From Todiramphus chloris collaris (taxonomy: Eukaryota; Chordata; Aves; Coraciiformes; Alcedinidae), in the NCBI GenBank assembly GCA_025345505.1, contig JANVCC010000152.1, forward strand, positions 629,318 through 693,317: a DNA stretch of 64,000 nucleotides, written 5' to 3'. The position numbers and the translations under genes are program-made. Positions 1-12,828 of this stretch are shown one piece after another (the first letter of the stretch is position 1; every line of letters starts with the position of its first letter). The notes under the pieces were generated by a model that had not been told where the DNA came from, searched no databases, and saw only the letters and a list, made by a program, of their open reading frames with translations.

Positions 1-762
1 ATTTTGGATGTCCAAATTCTGTTACATGGTCAAGGGACAGATTTCCCAAGAACAAGACTAAGCAAATTTCTACACAGACATATCTAAGTTGTACCTGACT
101 GGGCATCCAAAATCTCTAATATTTTCCTAATATCTTTGAAGTAAAGGTATATGATTTAAAAAATATTTTAGCAGTACCATTGTGGTGCTTTCCCCTACAT
201 TATATGAATGGTGATTTTGTAACACACACATTGTTTTTTGTTTTGGAAACCTAAGATAGGTAGGTGTACAGGACCCCTACACCACAGCATCATCCCAGCC
301 AGAAGAGCAGAGAGGGGACAGGGATGGTGAACAGTGTCAGTCGCAGACAAGCTTGCAGCTATGGGCATGTCCAAGGTGATGCCATGGAAAGCCAGGGTGA
401 GGGTGGGAAATGGCTGGCACAGGCATCTCTGTGACATGGTGTGGGCAAAGACAGCAGCCAGACCCCAGGTTCTGCTGCACTGTGCCAGGGCTTGCCTTGA
501 GCACAGCCACCAACCCCTGGGTAGGGAGGAAAGGTTGTGAGACCTGTCAGTGCTCTTAGGGACCTGTGAGCAGCTTCATCTGAAACCAATTCAGAGGTCT
601 GTGTGTTAGATGTCTAAAATGGATCTGGCTGCCCTAGATACTGGGTAGTCGGTAGATGGAGGGAAAAAAAATCCTCCATGGGGCAAGATTGGTCTATTTT
701 TGATGCTTGTCTTCTGATAGTCCAAGTCATGAAGACAGTGATTTCTCTATTCATACAAATTA
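1..762. other. Unannotated sequence, no gene seen
   Basis: No recognisable repeat or coding exon. The part from about 250 to 600 is richer in G and C than its surroundings and is open in three overlapping frames on both strands. None of these translations resembles a family I know, and their lengths (60-80 codons) are expected by chance. Confidence 0.55.
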
Positions 763-1765
763 AGAATCATAGAATGGTCAGGGATGGAAGGGACTGCTGG
801 AGATCATCTAGTCCAACCTCCTGTTAAAGCAGGATCACCTAGGGCATGCCACACAGGAATGCATCCACATGGGTTTTGAACGTCTCCAGAGAAGAAGACT
901 CCACAACCTCTCTGGGCAGCCTGTTCCAGTGCTTAGTCACCCTCATAGTAATGAAGTATTTCCTCATGTTCAGGTGGAACTTCCTGTGTTCCAGTTAGTG
1001 CTTCTTGTTCCTCATCCTCTCACTGGGCACCATGGAAAAGAGACTGGCCCCATCTCCTTGACACCCACCCTTCAGATATTTGTAAACATTAATAAGATCC
1101 CCTCTCAGCCTTCTCCAAGCTAAACATCTCCAGTTCTCTCAGCTTTTCCTCATAAGAGAGATGTTACAGTCCCTTAATCATTCTTGTAGCTGTCTGTTGT
1201 ACTCTCACCAGTAGTTCCCTGTTTCCTTTGAAGTGGGGAGCCCAGAACTGGAAATAGTATTCCAGATGTGGCCTCACCAGGGCAGAGTAGAGAGGGAGGA
1301 GAACCTCCCTTAACCTGCTGGACACCCTCTTCTTCATACATCCCAGGATACCATTGGCATTCTTGGCTACAGGGCACACTGCTGGCTCATGGTGAGCTTA
1401 CTGTCCACCAGGACTCCAAGATCCTTGTCCTTATAGCTGCTTTCCAGCAGGTCTACCCCTAACCTGTACTGGTGCATGGAGTTATTCCTCCGCAGGTGCA
1501 GGACTCCACACTTGGCCTTGTTAAATTTCATCAGTTTCTCCTCCAGGCAACTCTCCAGCCTGTCCAGGTCTCACTGTGTGGCAGCACAGCCTTCCAGTGT
1601 AGCAGTCACTCCTCCCAGTTTTGTATCATCAGCCAACTTTCTGAGGGTACACGCTGTCTCTTCATCCAGGTTGTTGATGATGATGTTGAACAAGACTGGA
1701 CCCAGTATTGAACCCTGGGGAGCACCACTAGCCACAGACCTCCAACTGGATTCTGTGCCCTTTGA
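763..1765 (-). mobile_element. CR1 LINE, 5'-truncated, 3' end at the low coordinate
   Basis: A CR1 non-LTR retrotransposon, the dominant LINE of birds, lying on the minus strand. The 3' terminus is at 763, where the plus strand reads agaatcatagaatggt, the complement of the usual CR1 terminal octamer repeat. Next comes the complement of the conserved 3' UTR (gatcatctagtccaacctcc). From about 1164 the region encodes the C-terminal part of ORF2. The element stops near 1765 inside the reverse transcriptase domain, the usual 5' truncation of CR1. No flanking target duplication is obvious, as is normal for CR1. The identification is firm. The subfamily cannot be named without a repeat library. Confidence 0.95.
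860..1765 (-). pseudogene. CR1 ORF2 reverse transcriptase, decayed C-terminal part
   Basis: Reading the minus strand from 1765 downward gives the end of the CR1 reverse transcriptase palm: a [15 protein letters not shown]-like block, then LADDTK at about 1622-1636, which holds the catalytic D-D pair (most copies have FADD). Further on are KFNKAKC-like and QYRLG-like blocks, then LLPLYSALVRPHLEY and a C-terminal tail with [12 protein letters not shown]. The LADD block and the PLYSALVRPHLEY block are in different frames, so there is at least one frameshift between about 1380 and 1620, and in-frame stops follow. Only the last third of ORF2 is present and there is no endonuclease domain. It is a dead fragment with no expected function. 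Confidence 0.9.
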
Positions 1766-3764
1766 GGAGGATTAAGTATAACTTTTAGGTACCAAAATCA
1801 TAAGATACTTATTTGCTTTCAGTGGAAGAAGGGGTTAATTACACCCATAATATTTTGTCTTGAAATTTTCTTACTGTCACACATATGTAACAGCAGCTAC
1901 ACCTTCTCTCAAATCTTATAAGAAAAAGTTATTTCTCCATCAAAACTCTCTTAGATTATCCTTTTAAGCATTATCAAGAAGGTGTGCCTAACCTCCAAAT
2001 TCGGATTATTAATCCATAAATTTTTCTTTAGCAAAACATGAAAATACAATAAAATTCAGTGTTACATGAATGTAGGCAGCAATGGCAGGCTATAATTCAG
2101 ATAGAATATAGTTTCTTAAATCAGTATGAGAAGAAAAGATTATAATTCAGAAATAGTTCCCTTTTTTTTTTTTACAATGTCAGAATTTGAAAAGAGGAGG
2201 AAAAAATGCCTGTTTCATTCTGATTGTGTATACCTTCTCATATAGGAACTTTGAAAGGTTCATCCTCATACTATTATGCATGCTCACTATCTCAGCACCA
2301 GAGTGACACCGAGCAAGTAAATGAAACTTTTTTTGAAAGTACTAGGATGCATGGTAAAAACTACTTGTTTCATCTGCTTTTTTAATGCCAGAACAGCTGT
2401 ACTGGTTGGAAGATAGTGAACATATAGATCAAGAAAGAAGAGGCAACTTACTGTAGCACTTATCTAACCCATGATCTAAACAATCAGATTCCCCTTCTCA
2501 TAGCAATGTGCAGGGCTGCTAACTAAATGAACTGCTATGCAAGGTGCCAAATAGTCTCTGGGGAAGTCCCTGGGGAAGCTTTAGGGTTACACTAAAGGTG
2601 AACTTGACCTGTGGGACTTTTTCAGCACCTGAGATTATCATGATCAGCGCTTCTATTATTAGATTATTGTGTCAGCATTGGAAGCACTATGGGTAATATA
2701 GCCACAAGGCTGGAACAGACAATAAGGAAGGAAACTTCAAATTAATGAACAACTAATTTAATGAAGGCTGTGAAAAGAAACAGGGATGCATGTTTAAAGG
2801 GCAGGCAGAAGAGACTACAAAGGGTCATTGCAGTCCTCTAATCTTTGTATTTATTTCCCTGATGATTTATTTAATATATTCATTAACACAGATTATCTAG
2901 TGAACTGCCTAAATTCATATTTAATTGTAATATTTAATGCAAACTGATTCTGCATTTTTTGTCTTGTTTTGTGACACCAAAACTACCCATATATATGTGG
3001 TGCAGGTGGTGTCTGGAGCCCTACACAGTCCTGGTAGTCCGGATGAATGACACTATCATGAGATGCACATGTTTCAAAGACAAGAACCTCATGTCAAGCA
3101 ATAATACTGAATGAAAGGAGTTCATAACAGCAATAATACTGAATGAAAGGAGTTCATAACAGCCTGAGCTTAAAGATGTTAAGCAACCATGAACATAAGG
3201 TAAACAATAATAAATGAAGGCTCAATATTGCTGATGACCAGAAAGCTTTTGTTTTCCGGAATATATGAGAAATTTGAATCTAAGTGATGAGATGCACACA
3301 AGTACCATAGCCCTGACCCTGAGCAACTGTTGCACTTCTAGTAGCAGAGCAGTTTAGTAAGCACAGAAAACAGAAATGAGTGAGTAGGAAGCTCTGGAGA
3401 ACAATTTGTCTTGGGAGAGGTAGGAGGAGGAAGAGCAATTGGGGACTGGAGACTGGGAAGCAATAGGATCAGGGCTGTTCTTTAAGTGGCAGCCCAGGAC
3501 TTCAGACACAATTACGAGTGCATCCTTGCACATCTGAGGTTGCTTTGAGGATTTGCTGTGTGTTTGCCTTCATGTGCTAATTGGTTTCACTAAAATAAGA
3601 GGAAGCACAATATTAATCACTCCTTCATAGAAGAAGCTAAACTAATACAAACTCAAAAAAACACCAAACAAAAAACCAAACTGTTCCCTGTTCCTAGCAA
3701 AGGTGAACAGGGATTATCTGCCCAAATTTTGTTCGCACAATGTGAGCAGTAACTTGTCCTGACA
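1766..3764. other. Unannotated AT-rich sequence
   Basis: No gene or recognisable interspersed repeat. It contains short A or T runs and one perfect 32-bp tandem duplication, listed separately at 3099-3162. Confidence 0.55.
3099..3162. repeat. Perfect 2 x 32-bp tandem duplication
   Basis: Two adjacent identical 32-bp units, 3099-3130 and 3131-3162, each beginning caataatactgaatgaaagg and ending ttcataacag. There is no mismatch between the copies, so the duplication is recent, or is a sequencing or assembly artefact. No coding potential. Confidence 0.95.
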
Positions 3765-4441
3765 GACTTGTGACCCTGTGGGAAGCACATACTGGAGTAG
3801 GCTCCTGTCAGGACCTGTGTAGAGGAGCCCATGTTGGAGCAAATTCACTGGTAGGATTTGTGGCCCTGTAGGGGATGGGACCCATGCTGAGGCAGCCAGT
3901 TACTGAAGGACAACACGCCACAGAAGTGACTCATGCTGGAGCAGTTCATGAACTGCAGCCTGTTAGAAGGACTTACATTGGAGAACTTGGTGGAAGACTG
4001 TCTCCCATGGGAGGGACCCCACAATGGAGCAGGGGAAGAATATGAAGAGTCCTCCCCCTGAGGAGAAAGGAGCAATGGAGACAACATGTGATGAACTGAC
4101 TGCAACCATTCCCCATCCCCCTGAGCCAATGTTGGGGAGGAGGTAGAGAAAACTGGAAGTGAAGTTGAGCCCAAGAAGAAGAGAAGGGTGGGGGGAAAGT
4201 GTTTTTAAGATTTGTGTTTGTTTCTCATTATCCTACTCATATTTCATTGGTAACAAATTAAGCTAATTTCCCCAAGTTGACTCTGTTTTGCCTGTGACAG
4301 TAATTGCTGAGTGATATCCCTGTCCTTATCTCAAACCACAAGCCTTTCATTGTATTTTCTCTTCCTCTGTCCAGCAGAGGACAAGAGTGATAGGGCAGCT
4401 TTGGTAGGCACGTGGCATCCAGCCAGGGTCAAACCACCACA
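3765..4441 (+). mobile_element. ERV-type LTR, family A, 5'-truncated, plus orientation
   Basis: This is the 3' two thirds of a long LTR that recurs here in opposite orientation at 18446-19535 and 46702-47711. Shared blocks include the segment around 4045-4120 (cctgaggagaaaggag, then gatgaactgactgcaacc), tttctcattatcctactc at 4222, the run through ccttatctcaaaccacaagcc, and the end ccagggtcaaaccaccaca at 4441. The left boundary is approximate because similarity fades there. An antisense open frame across 3845-4174 is a by-product of the repeat and recurs in the other copies. No retroviral genes adjoin it. Confidence 0.8.
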
Positions 4442-7400
4442 CTAATGTTCCGTGTACCTCTGACAAAAATGGTAGAATAATTGCAGCACAAACACAATAA
4501 ATAAGGAAGGTGAATCAGACCACTTACAATGTCATTTTGCTGGTGCATGCCAGTTTCAGGTGAGAGGGTGAGGGAAGAGCTTGCGAGTGTTTCTATGTCA
4601 GTGTTAAATTCCTAAAAGCATAAAGCTGGAAGAACTAAAATACTCAGATCAAATTACTAGCCTAATATAGTATCCATCTCACATGGTGGAGGAGGAAAAG
4701 CAGAGGAATACCATGTTATCAAGTAACAAATCAGTAAGAATATGGTAGGAGGTAAAGGCAGAGGAGTGGTCTGTGTGGGATGGATAATATTAAATGTAAC
4801 AGTATAAAAATATTATGACTAAAAAAGTCCTATGGACTCCTCTCAAGTGAAAATCTCTGATAACAGAATGTACTGCTTCACTTGCACAACCAACACTCCA
4901 AACAGGATGACGGCTCTGATCAGGAAGCATCATGTGAGATTAGAGAAACTGTAAGTTTAGGGCAGACAGTAACAGCAGGAGATTTCAGCTACCCACTTAT
5001 GAACTGCAGCTATACTTCACTGTGATGCAGAGATAACTCTTTTGGATACAACAACTGGTCTTAAAAAAAAAAAAAAAACAACACAAGAAAAGATGAACTT
5101 CTTCTGGACTTGACCTTGAGTTGTGCATAAGATCCAGGTTACTCATGAAGAAATTACACTGTAGCACATTTAACATGGTAGCCAAAGAGAGCAGAAAACC
5201 AATCAATATTCACATCAATATTCAGCTTGAAGAGATGGAACTACATAAAAATAAGTCAAGCCTGAAGAGGGGTGGAGGGCATTAGCGGGGCAGAGAGCAG
5301 CCTGAAAAAGCAGAAAGACTATCAAAAGCCTGAAGAATGTAAAAAAGTAGTGCATTAGAAATGAAGGTAAAATGTATCATAATTCAAAAAGAAACAGCAA
5401 TTTAGGAAAATAACTTGCATAGCTCAATAGGACAGGTAAGTAGACTAGAAATTGGTTGATACTTAAGAAATAAGAAGTTGGTTCAAGTAAGGAGAACAGA
5501 AAAGACCATAAAAAGGAGCAGATCAAATGTAAAGAGGAAATACTGATAATTAAAACAGGACTCAAATAGTACTTTGCTCTCCTTAAACTACTGTACTCAT
5601 TCAAGTACATTAAAAGTCAGAACCAGACTGTAGCAGGGAACTGCTACAGCTGATTGATGTTAAAGGTGTAAAAGAAGCATGTGGGGGCAATAAGGGAATA
5701 ACAGGGAAGTTCTGTAATGTCCTTGCATTGTTTTTGACTGTTGAGGATGATGGGGAGCTTTTGAGACCTCAACTGCAAAATTACAGAAGTGTTGGCCAAA
5801 GTGTGCAATGTGCCACTGCAAACAGCCATGTGCCCAAGGACTGGCAGTGCAGCAGCTGCCACTGTGACTCCTGAATGGAGAGGGGCTCTGGAGGGAAGCA
5901 GAACTACTGACCAGTGACTCACGTCCATACCACACAACACGGCAGAGCCTATAGTTAGGAATAAGATCACTGAGCACATGAACGTAAGCTATTCTGGGAA
6001 AAAGAGCTTGGGCTCTAAAAAAAGCAAAGACTGGAGCAGAAGACTACAAGCATGATAGCATCTCCTGACACTGCTATTGGAGGCAGACACACAAGGGCAC
6101 TTTTCATGTCCACTTTGGTGGTGCCTGAAGAATTCACAGCTTAGCTGCTCTGTCTGCTGTGTCCTATATTTTAGATGCTCCACTTTCCATAATATCCCCT
6201 CTTTGCCTTTGCTTTTTCATCACAAACAATTGCAAGGCTTATCCATACAAAGCATCTCTACTTAAGATTTAACCTGTGCTCAGACAAAACCTTAATTCTG
6301 ACTGGATTTACATGAATATGTCCTCTCTAGATCTGTCCTTTAGTTTGCTTTGGCTTATAAAAGGCTTCTCCAGAGTAGCCTATCCATAAATACAGCTTAG
6401 ATTTATGTGGCCTATACCATTTTGTTGTATAAGTTGTCATTCTTCCCCTGTCAACTTAGTTTTGTGCAAGGTCCTTTGAGACCTCTCTGTCTCTCCATAC
6501 AAGCTCGAAGAAAAACTCGCCTCTGTGGGTGTACAGAAAATTCTCCCTTACCCAAACCACTTACATGCAAGATCCAGCTTCCCAAGTGCCAGTCCTTCTG
6601 TGTTTTACCTTGAACTTCACAGGAACTCATTAAACTCTGAAAAAAAAACACCACTATGCTACTATGTCTCTTGTCTCCAAATGGGAAATGTACATTGACA
6701 GGCAGTGTCCTACCACACCATTACTTAGTGGTTGTTGTGATTGTTATGCACAACTATGAATGTGCAAAAATACACTTGCTATCACTACAATATATTAAGG
6801 AAGCAGCAATAATATATTACATAAAGGAATTGCATAGCACATATATAATGCCAACAAATTTATTTAACTAAATTAAAAATACTGCAGAGGAACTATTTTC
6901 CAGCTATCTTGGATTGAAATGTTCACTGTTGGAAGTCTAATTTAAATTTTTATAATTAGATTATGATAACCATTGTGAACTCAGTACTAAAAGTATATAG
7001 CCCTAAAAGTCCATGCAAGCACCAATTAATCTAACCCAAGATTCTCTGAGCAAGAAAATGTGTTTACCATGGAATATTTTATTAGCACTTCATCTAAAAT
7101 AAGGTACTTCCCTACAGGGCAGAGTTTTCCTTAGACTGGACTCTGAAGAATGCTGATGATGCCACAGTCTCCTTACTAATTGGATTCATGAGATATAAAG
7201 AAGCAAATCTTGGTTATTATCTGTTACTTGGTTATGGAGACCCGCAAGTCTCAGCCTAAAGAAGCTGTGGTCATAGATTTCCCACCCCTGACTCTATCCA
7301 AGTGACTAATTACCAGTCACTTCCCATTGAGAAGGGAAAAAATGCTGTTCTACTTTTATTTGCTAGCAATGCACCATATATTTAAGTAAATATTGATTTT

Positions 7401-9158
7401 CTAATCTCTAAGATAAAGTACCACAGAATGGCAATTTTGAAACCGTGGTAGTGCATATAGCACCACATGCTCCATTAACTTGTTTGTCCTCCCCTGTGCC
7501 AAGGCATTTTGTCAGTCTGGGTAGCCCCATTCCCAAATATCTGACTTTTTTTTTCTAATCTGATTGAACTCCAAACCCCACATACTTCTTCACATCATGT
7601 CTACCTACCTTCTGCCATTCTTTGACATTGAGACAGCCCTTCCCCTTCTCCTCATATCACTTGTCATGAAATTAAATAGTAAATATTTGGGTGGGAACAG
7701 CATCTTGTTCTCAATCATATCCTACCTAGCTGTGTCAGTATAAACACATTCATGTTTTTTATGATGTGGCTCAGTTTATTTACAGACACACATAAAACCT
7801 ATTAGGCAAGTTGTGCTGACAGCAAATAAAGCCTGGTTCAAATATTGATAAATTCATTGTAAGAGTAGCAAAAATGTTATAGCTTGAACATTCGCCCAGA
7901 AATCATAGAATGTCAAACTTTCCCCAAATGGGCATTTTACAGAAACAACTTCACATGTTGGGGGCTAAGTATGAAACAAAAATGGTTTCATGATGAGGAA
8001 ACAGAATGGAAAATGAAATTTGGAAAGTCAATAATTAGATAACAGAAACTCCCTTCAACCGCCTCCCCTCTCTTGGGCACTAAAAAGCACTTTTTGACTG
8101 TTATTTGCCACTTTTTAAGAGACAAAATTTCAAAGCCCCATTCTTCACAACTGAATGAATTTTTACCCAAAGAAGTGCAATATTCTCACTGCATGGTCAT
8201 CACCTAAGTGAAAAAGGGTTGTTCATTTGTCTTTATCCTTCAATTTCTCAACAGATGATGTCACAAAAGTCTATATCTCTGTGTTTGCACACACACAAAT
8301 ATTCTCTTCCCACAATCATATATGGAAGAGGTGTTATAGACTTTCCTGCTCTCAACTCTAGCAACATTTTCTTCTGTCTTGCACTTACAAAATCATCTTG
8401 TATTTTATCAAATGCCCTGAGCAGTCTGGTGCTGAAGTGGGTTTGTCACTGGATGGGTTTACAATGAACCAAGACCCCACCAAAGTCTACAATGCAAGGG
8501 CTGCACAATGACCACATCAGAGTTATTCAGTGCATAAAGGGCTCCATGTCTTTGTGCTCAGCTATTAGAAAGCTTTGTCAGACAGGATTTTCTTCAGAAA
8601 CCGTGTGCTAAAACATCCCCACTCTGCTTTTCTGCAGAGAGGTGTAAAGGGAAACTTCTGAACCTTCATATGTAGAGTTGATTTTTAATACCCCTCAGAC
8701 TGGACATTGATCTTGCTGGAAGTAGAAAGATGAAAGTAAAGCCAACATCAGCATATCAGAACTTATTCTGTTTGATGGACAAATGTGAGTAAGTTAACAC
8801 AGCATTAGTAGAAAGATATTAGGACCTAATAGTAACATTAGTCATTGATAAAAAAATCCCTCATGTATGTATCTTGATAAATAGTAGTCTTAACTCAGCA
8901 CTGGCAGCATTGGTACTACATGTGGGCAAAGTGTTCACAGTTGTGTTACCCACTAGGGACCACAGTCTAGTTTTTTTTTAGGGAAGCCCAGAAACATGAT
9001 GACTCAAGCTCCATTTGAAGTTCACTCTATTTGTTTTCAACTGACCAAAGTCACTAAAAAAAAAACCACTAACTTTAAAAATAGTAAGACTACGAAATGC
9101 ATTGAAAATTGTTCTTTTCAAATCTTTCTATTTCAGAACTTTTTTTTTCCTTTTTCTC
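4442..9158. other. Unannotated AT-rich sequence
   Basis: About 4.7 kb with no supported gene. It contains an A16 run at 5063-5078 and scattered short A/T runs. Overlapping open frames of 105-111 codons on the minus strand at 5644-5979 have no recognisable domain, start context or splice structure, and I treat them as chance. Confidence 0.5.
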
Positions 9159-9213
9159 TTTTTTTTTTTTTTTGGGGGGGGGGGGGGGGAGGTGGTGGGG
9201 TGTGTGTGTGTTT
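9159..9213 (+). repeat. T15-G16 homopolymer pair followed by GGTGGTGGGG and (TG)n
   Basis: A run of 15 T (9159-9173) changes directly to 16 G (9174-9189), then aggtggtgggg and a short TG repeat. The guanine tracts meet the simple G-quadruplex pattern on the plus strand. Open frames across it on both strands consist of F/G or K/P runs and are artefacts. Confidence 0.95.
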
Positions 9214-12020
9214 GTTTCTTTGTGCCTGTGTCTTTGTTTCTTTGTCTGGCAGACTATGAAATGGTATACCAGAATAAGTTCACAAATAGAAATCAACATG
9301 CTCTAGCAAAGTGTGCTTCAGCACTAATGCATGTGTAGACAATAGTCTTAATATATTTCAGCATAAATTTGTCCATTTAATACAGTATTTTCCTCTTCTA
9401 ACTTTCCAGGTATAATCCATCATACCTACACACTTTATGCTTATTTTACTTAAATCCTGTAGAGCAGGAAGCAATTCACAGACCTAAGATAGTTCTTGTT
9501 GGTCTATGGGACATTTAGAGTAGAAAACTACAGCTACCAAGATCTGAGGAAAAAAAATGAAGTATCTCTGAAGACTATCAATGAAAAAATGAATCTCACA
9601 GTTCAAGAAGTGAAAAGTATACTCCAGGCTTTGAGAGTCAGACCACTTATTTAAGGGCATCCCTTCCAACTTAGCTGCCTACATATCACTAGTTTATATT
9701 ACCAAAGGTTGGGAATGGGTTACATACAGCAATAAGATTTGTTTATGGACCTGTCAGTCAGTAAGATAGAAAACATCTATGACTGGACATGTGATTACTA
9801 TTATCTCCTTTGTGACAGAAGCAGGGATGTGGCCATAATTAGATGCAATTCCAACCACCAGATAAGTGAAAAAAGGTGGGCATCCAAAGCCCGAAGTCAA
9901 TCTGACAGAGTATTCAGTTTCTTCTTTCTAAAATCTGTAGTCATAATGCAATAAAAAGAGTAATGGAATAAGCACATTCACTAAATGCTTCTGCTCTGAT
10001 GATTAGGTGCCTGTTGCAAACAACATTTATTTAGTCAACAGTGCTTTTATGTGATGTAGCTGTTACACTTCAGAATTTAAAATCCAGTAAAGCAGAGAAG
10101 GTACTTCAAGTTCACACATTCAGAGATAACTCTGATAACCTATTCTGATTTCTAAACAAGAGCAAACTCACTTCACCAGAGAAATTCATAAAAGCAGTTG
10201 GGAATCAAGGTCCATATTATCATGCAACCAGAACTAACAAGGACATGTAAGTATGATATTACTACGTCTTACTGTAGCTATGTATCCGATGGGTGTCAGC
10301 TGCACTAAAATACACAGGAGGTTTACTTTCTAATGATGCCATTGAATTTTTTTTTTCTTTTTTTTTGGTAGTAGTAGTAGTAATGCTACCAGTAGCAGTA
10401 GTTGTAAAAGGACAGAAGGTCTCAGCTTTGACCAGGATCAGGCTATTCCAGACATAAAACAACACAGGGAAGTCAAATCTTTGCCTAAAAGAGTTTTTAG
10501 CTTAATTAAAGGAGACAAAGACAGAGAAATGCAACATGAATGTAAGTTTACAATGGAATCAGTGCAAGTTCACTTTGCAGCAAGGCAGAAGCAGAAGGTG
10601 ACAAGGACCGGTCTAAACTTGCTGGAATGATGGATGCTCCACAGCTTTTGAATGCTACCACCAGCTGTCTGCCATTGACCACATGTAAATCCAGCTCAGT
10701 TCCTCTTTGATAGGTATAGGCACAAACACACTATTTGCTTTTGGCAAGAGTTAGGGAAGTGTCATGAACTCTACAGGGTCTCAAATAAATCCTTATATCA
10801 GCAAAACCAAGTACCCTCAGCTTCTGTCATCAGCAATGTCAGCCAAATGGAAAATAAAACTGTTACACTGGTTTTCACAGAAAAAGCAAAGGATAACTTT
10901 TATAATTCTTAATGATTTTTAGATTAAAAAGCAAATTATACAGGAAGAAGAAAATATTAAAAATACATGTAGTGATCATCTGTTTGGAGAGCAGGTAGAC
11001 ATCCAAACTCCGTGGAGTTTTAGTGATAAAGTTTATATCCTACAGGAACCATTGATCTTGCTGTCACCATGTTATTAAAGAGTCACAATGCCATAATCAT
11101 GTTGCAGCAGCTAGGAGGCAAAGTGGCATCTCATGTGTATAAGGAGTTTCTGAATACACTTGATCATATAGTTGGCTCATAATCTATTATATTCTCTGCA
11201 CCTTACACTTGGTCTTATTAAATTCAGTGGGAAAAATGTGGAGATGCTTGGTCAGGTGTGAGTGAATAAAGATTAATCTGGTAATCTTCACCATATATCT
11301 GGGAAAGATACAGCTAAACCAATGTGAAAAGAAAGAAAGTCACAATGTCTACTGGAGGAATATAATTTAGATATTCATATAGGTATGTGAAATGAAATGT
11401 CATTTCTCCTGTATCTTGGCAGCATGGGGCCCAGGTATTCATCTGTGTTCTCTGCAAGAGATCTTACACATCTTTTATCTTCCACGCCAATGCCTCCTAC
11501 CTGAACAATGTTGACAACGGGGCAACTGTAAATGCTCCTGATCAGACTGAGTGCCCTGAGAAGCATCTTTCTGATATTGGAACACACCAACTAAGCATGT
11601 GCTTAATATCATCCCATATCTTCAAGGTCACAAGAGTAAAGCTATTGCTCGTCTTTGCCATAGTGAGTTTCAGACACCTTCTAGAGGTTGCTCAATACAG
11701 ACTGCTATATGTTGACTCCAGTGAGTCCTGCTACCTTCTGCTCTTTCTCCCCATCCCAAGAACCATATCACCTCTCTAGTCTCTCTAGTATGCTCTCCAT
11801 CACTGTTAGCTCTTTCTGCCTACATCAACACTATCTATATTCAGCCTTGGATCTCCTCCTCTACCTCGCAGAAGCTCTTCAAAGTCATGCAGGAAGAAAG
11901 GAAAAGTATTAGAAGCCATAGCAAAACAGACCACGGTTTGCTACCCTAGTTTGTAACTAAAGGACAGTCCATCTTTATCTGGAGCCTAAAATAAGGGCTA
12001 CTTCTTATTAGGACATAGTT
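9214..12020. other. Unannotated AT-rich sequence
   Basis: No supported gene. Small simple repeats are present, for example about five GTA units at 10368-10382 after a T-rich run. Short open frames look random. Confidence 0.55.
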
Positions 12021-12203
12021 ACACTGGAACAGATTGCACAGGGAGGTGGTAGATGCCCCATCCCTGGAAACTTTCAAGGTCTGATTGGGCAGGGCTCTGA
12101 GCAGCCTTGATCTAGTTAAAGGTGTACCTGCTGACCTCAGGAGAGTTAGACTAGACTTTTAAAGGTTTTTTCCAACCCAAAATATTCTATGATTCCATGA
12201 TCC
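12021..12203 (+). mobile_element. CR1 LINE 3' end fragment, plus strand
   Basis: It begins inside the last codons of CR1 ORF2 (cactggaacagattgcacag, the HWNRLHREV region), continues through a 3' UTR with gggctctgagcagccttgat and ttagactagacttttaaagg, and ends ccaacccaaaatattctatg plus attcc at about 12203. The 3' UTR type (gctctgagcarcct) differs from the copies at 763 and 59.6 kb, so it is a different CR1 subfamily. In-frame stops make it non-coding. Confidence 0.9.
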
Positions 12204-12628
12204 TATTTTTAAATAGTGAAGTTTAGAAAGCATGAAGCTACTCATCCCAGCTGGTCAATCACAGGGAAATATGAGTTTCTATACATTCAGCCAGTACGTA
12301 CTAGCACACAGCTCACACTGGTATGACTTGGCAAACAACAGTTGTCGTTGTATAGAACAAAGTAGCTGCTATGTTTTAGTCTTATCCTTTAAGTCGTTCA
12401 GTTACCACCACCATTTTAGTAAGCCAAAAACTTCTAGTAATCACATTGTTGAAATTAATGTGTGTTCCTACATCAAACTCTCTTGTATAGATCAATCTGA
12501 AAGGTTCTAGCCTCCTGTCTGGGCTGATTAGGGATTTTTTACTTCTGTAGACAGAGTGATAAGTTATGTTTAAATTTGTCATTAAGTACTTTTTTTAATG
12601 ATAAATGACAGTATTTAATAGCTACAGG

Positions 12629-12828
12629 GAAAAAACCAAAACAAAACAAAAAACAAAACAACCAACAAACAAAAACAAAACAAACCAAACAACCCACACA
12701 CACAAAAAAAAAAAAAAAAGGAGAAAAAAAAATTAAAAACCAAACAAACAAACAGAAAAACAAAAACAAAAAAAAAACCCAAACCAAACAAAATCCACAC
12801 CACAAAACCAAACTAAAACAAAACACCC
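12629..12828. repeat. A/C-rich low-complexity tract
   Basis: About 200 bp made almost only of A and C on the plus strand: CAAAA, CAAA and CCAAA units, a short (CA)n and long A runs. The minus strand is therefore T/G-rich and lacks stop codons, which creates F/V/C/L-rich open frames of 62-95 codons that are not genes. Confidence 0.95.

Noticed and set aside
3099-3162. CRISPR-like or iteron-like repeat
   Set aside because: Only two abutting units without spacers, in a vertebrate-type sequence.
5644-5979. Two overlapping minus-strand frames of 105 and 111 codons
   Set aside because: No similarity to a known protein, no splice signals of note, and both frames cannot be coding.
7905-7945. atcatagaatgtcaa as a possible CR1 3' terminus
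   Set aside because: Only the terminal octamer-like bases match. The conserved 3' UTR does not follow.
9090-9338. Glycine-rich and lysine/proline-rich frames on both strands
   Set aside because: They translate the T15-G16 tract and its complement.
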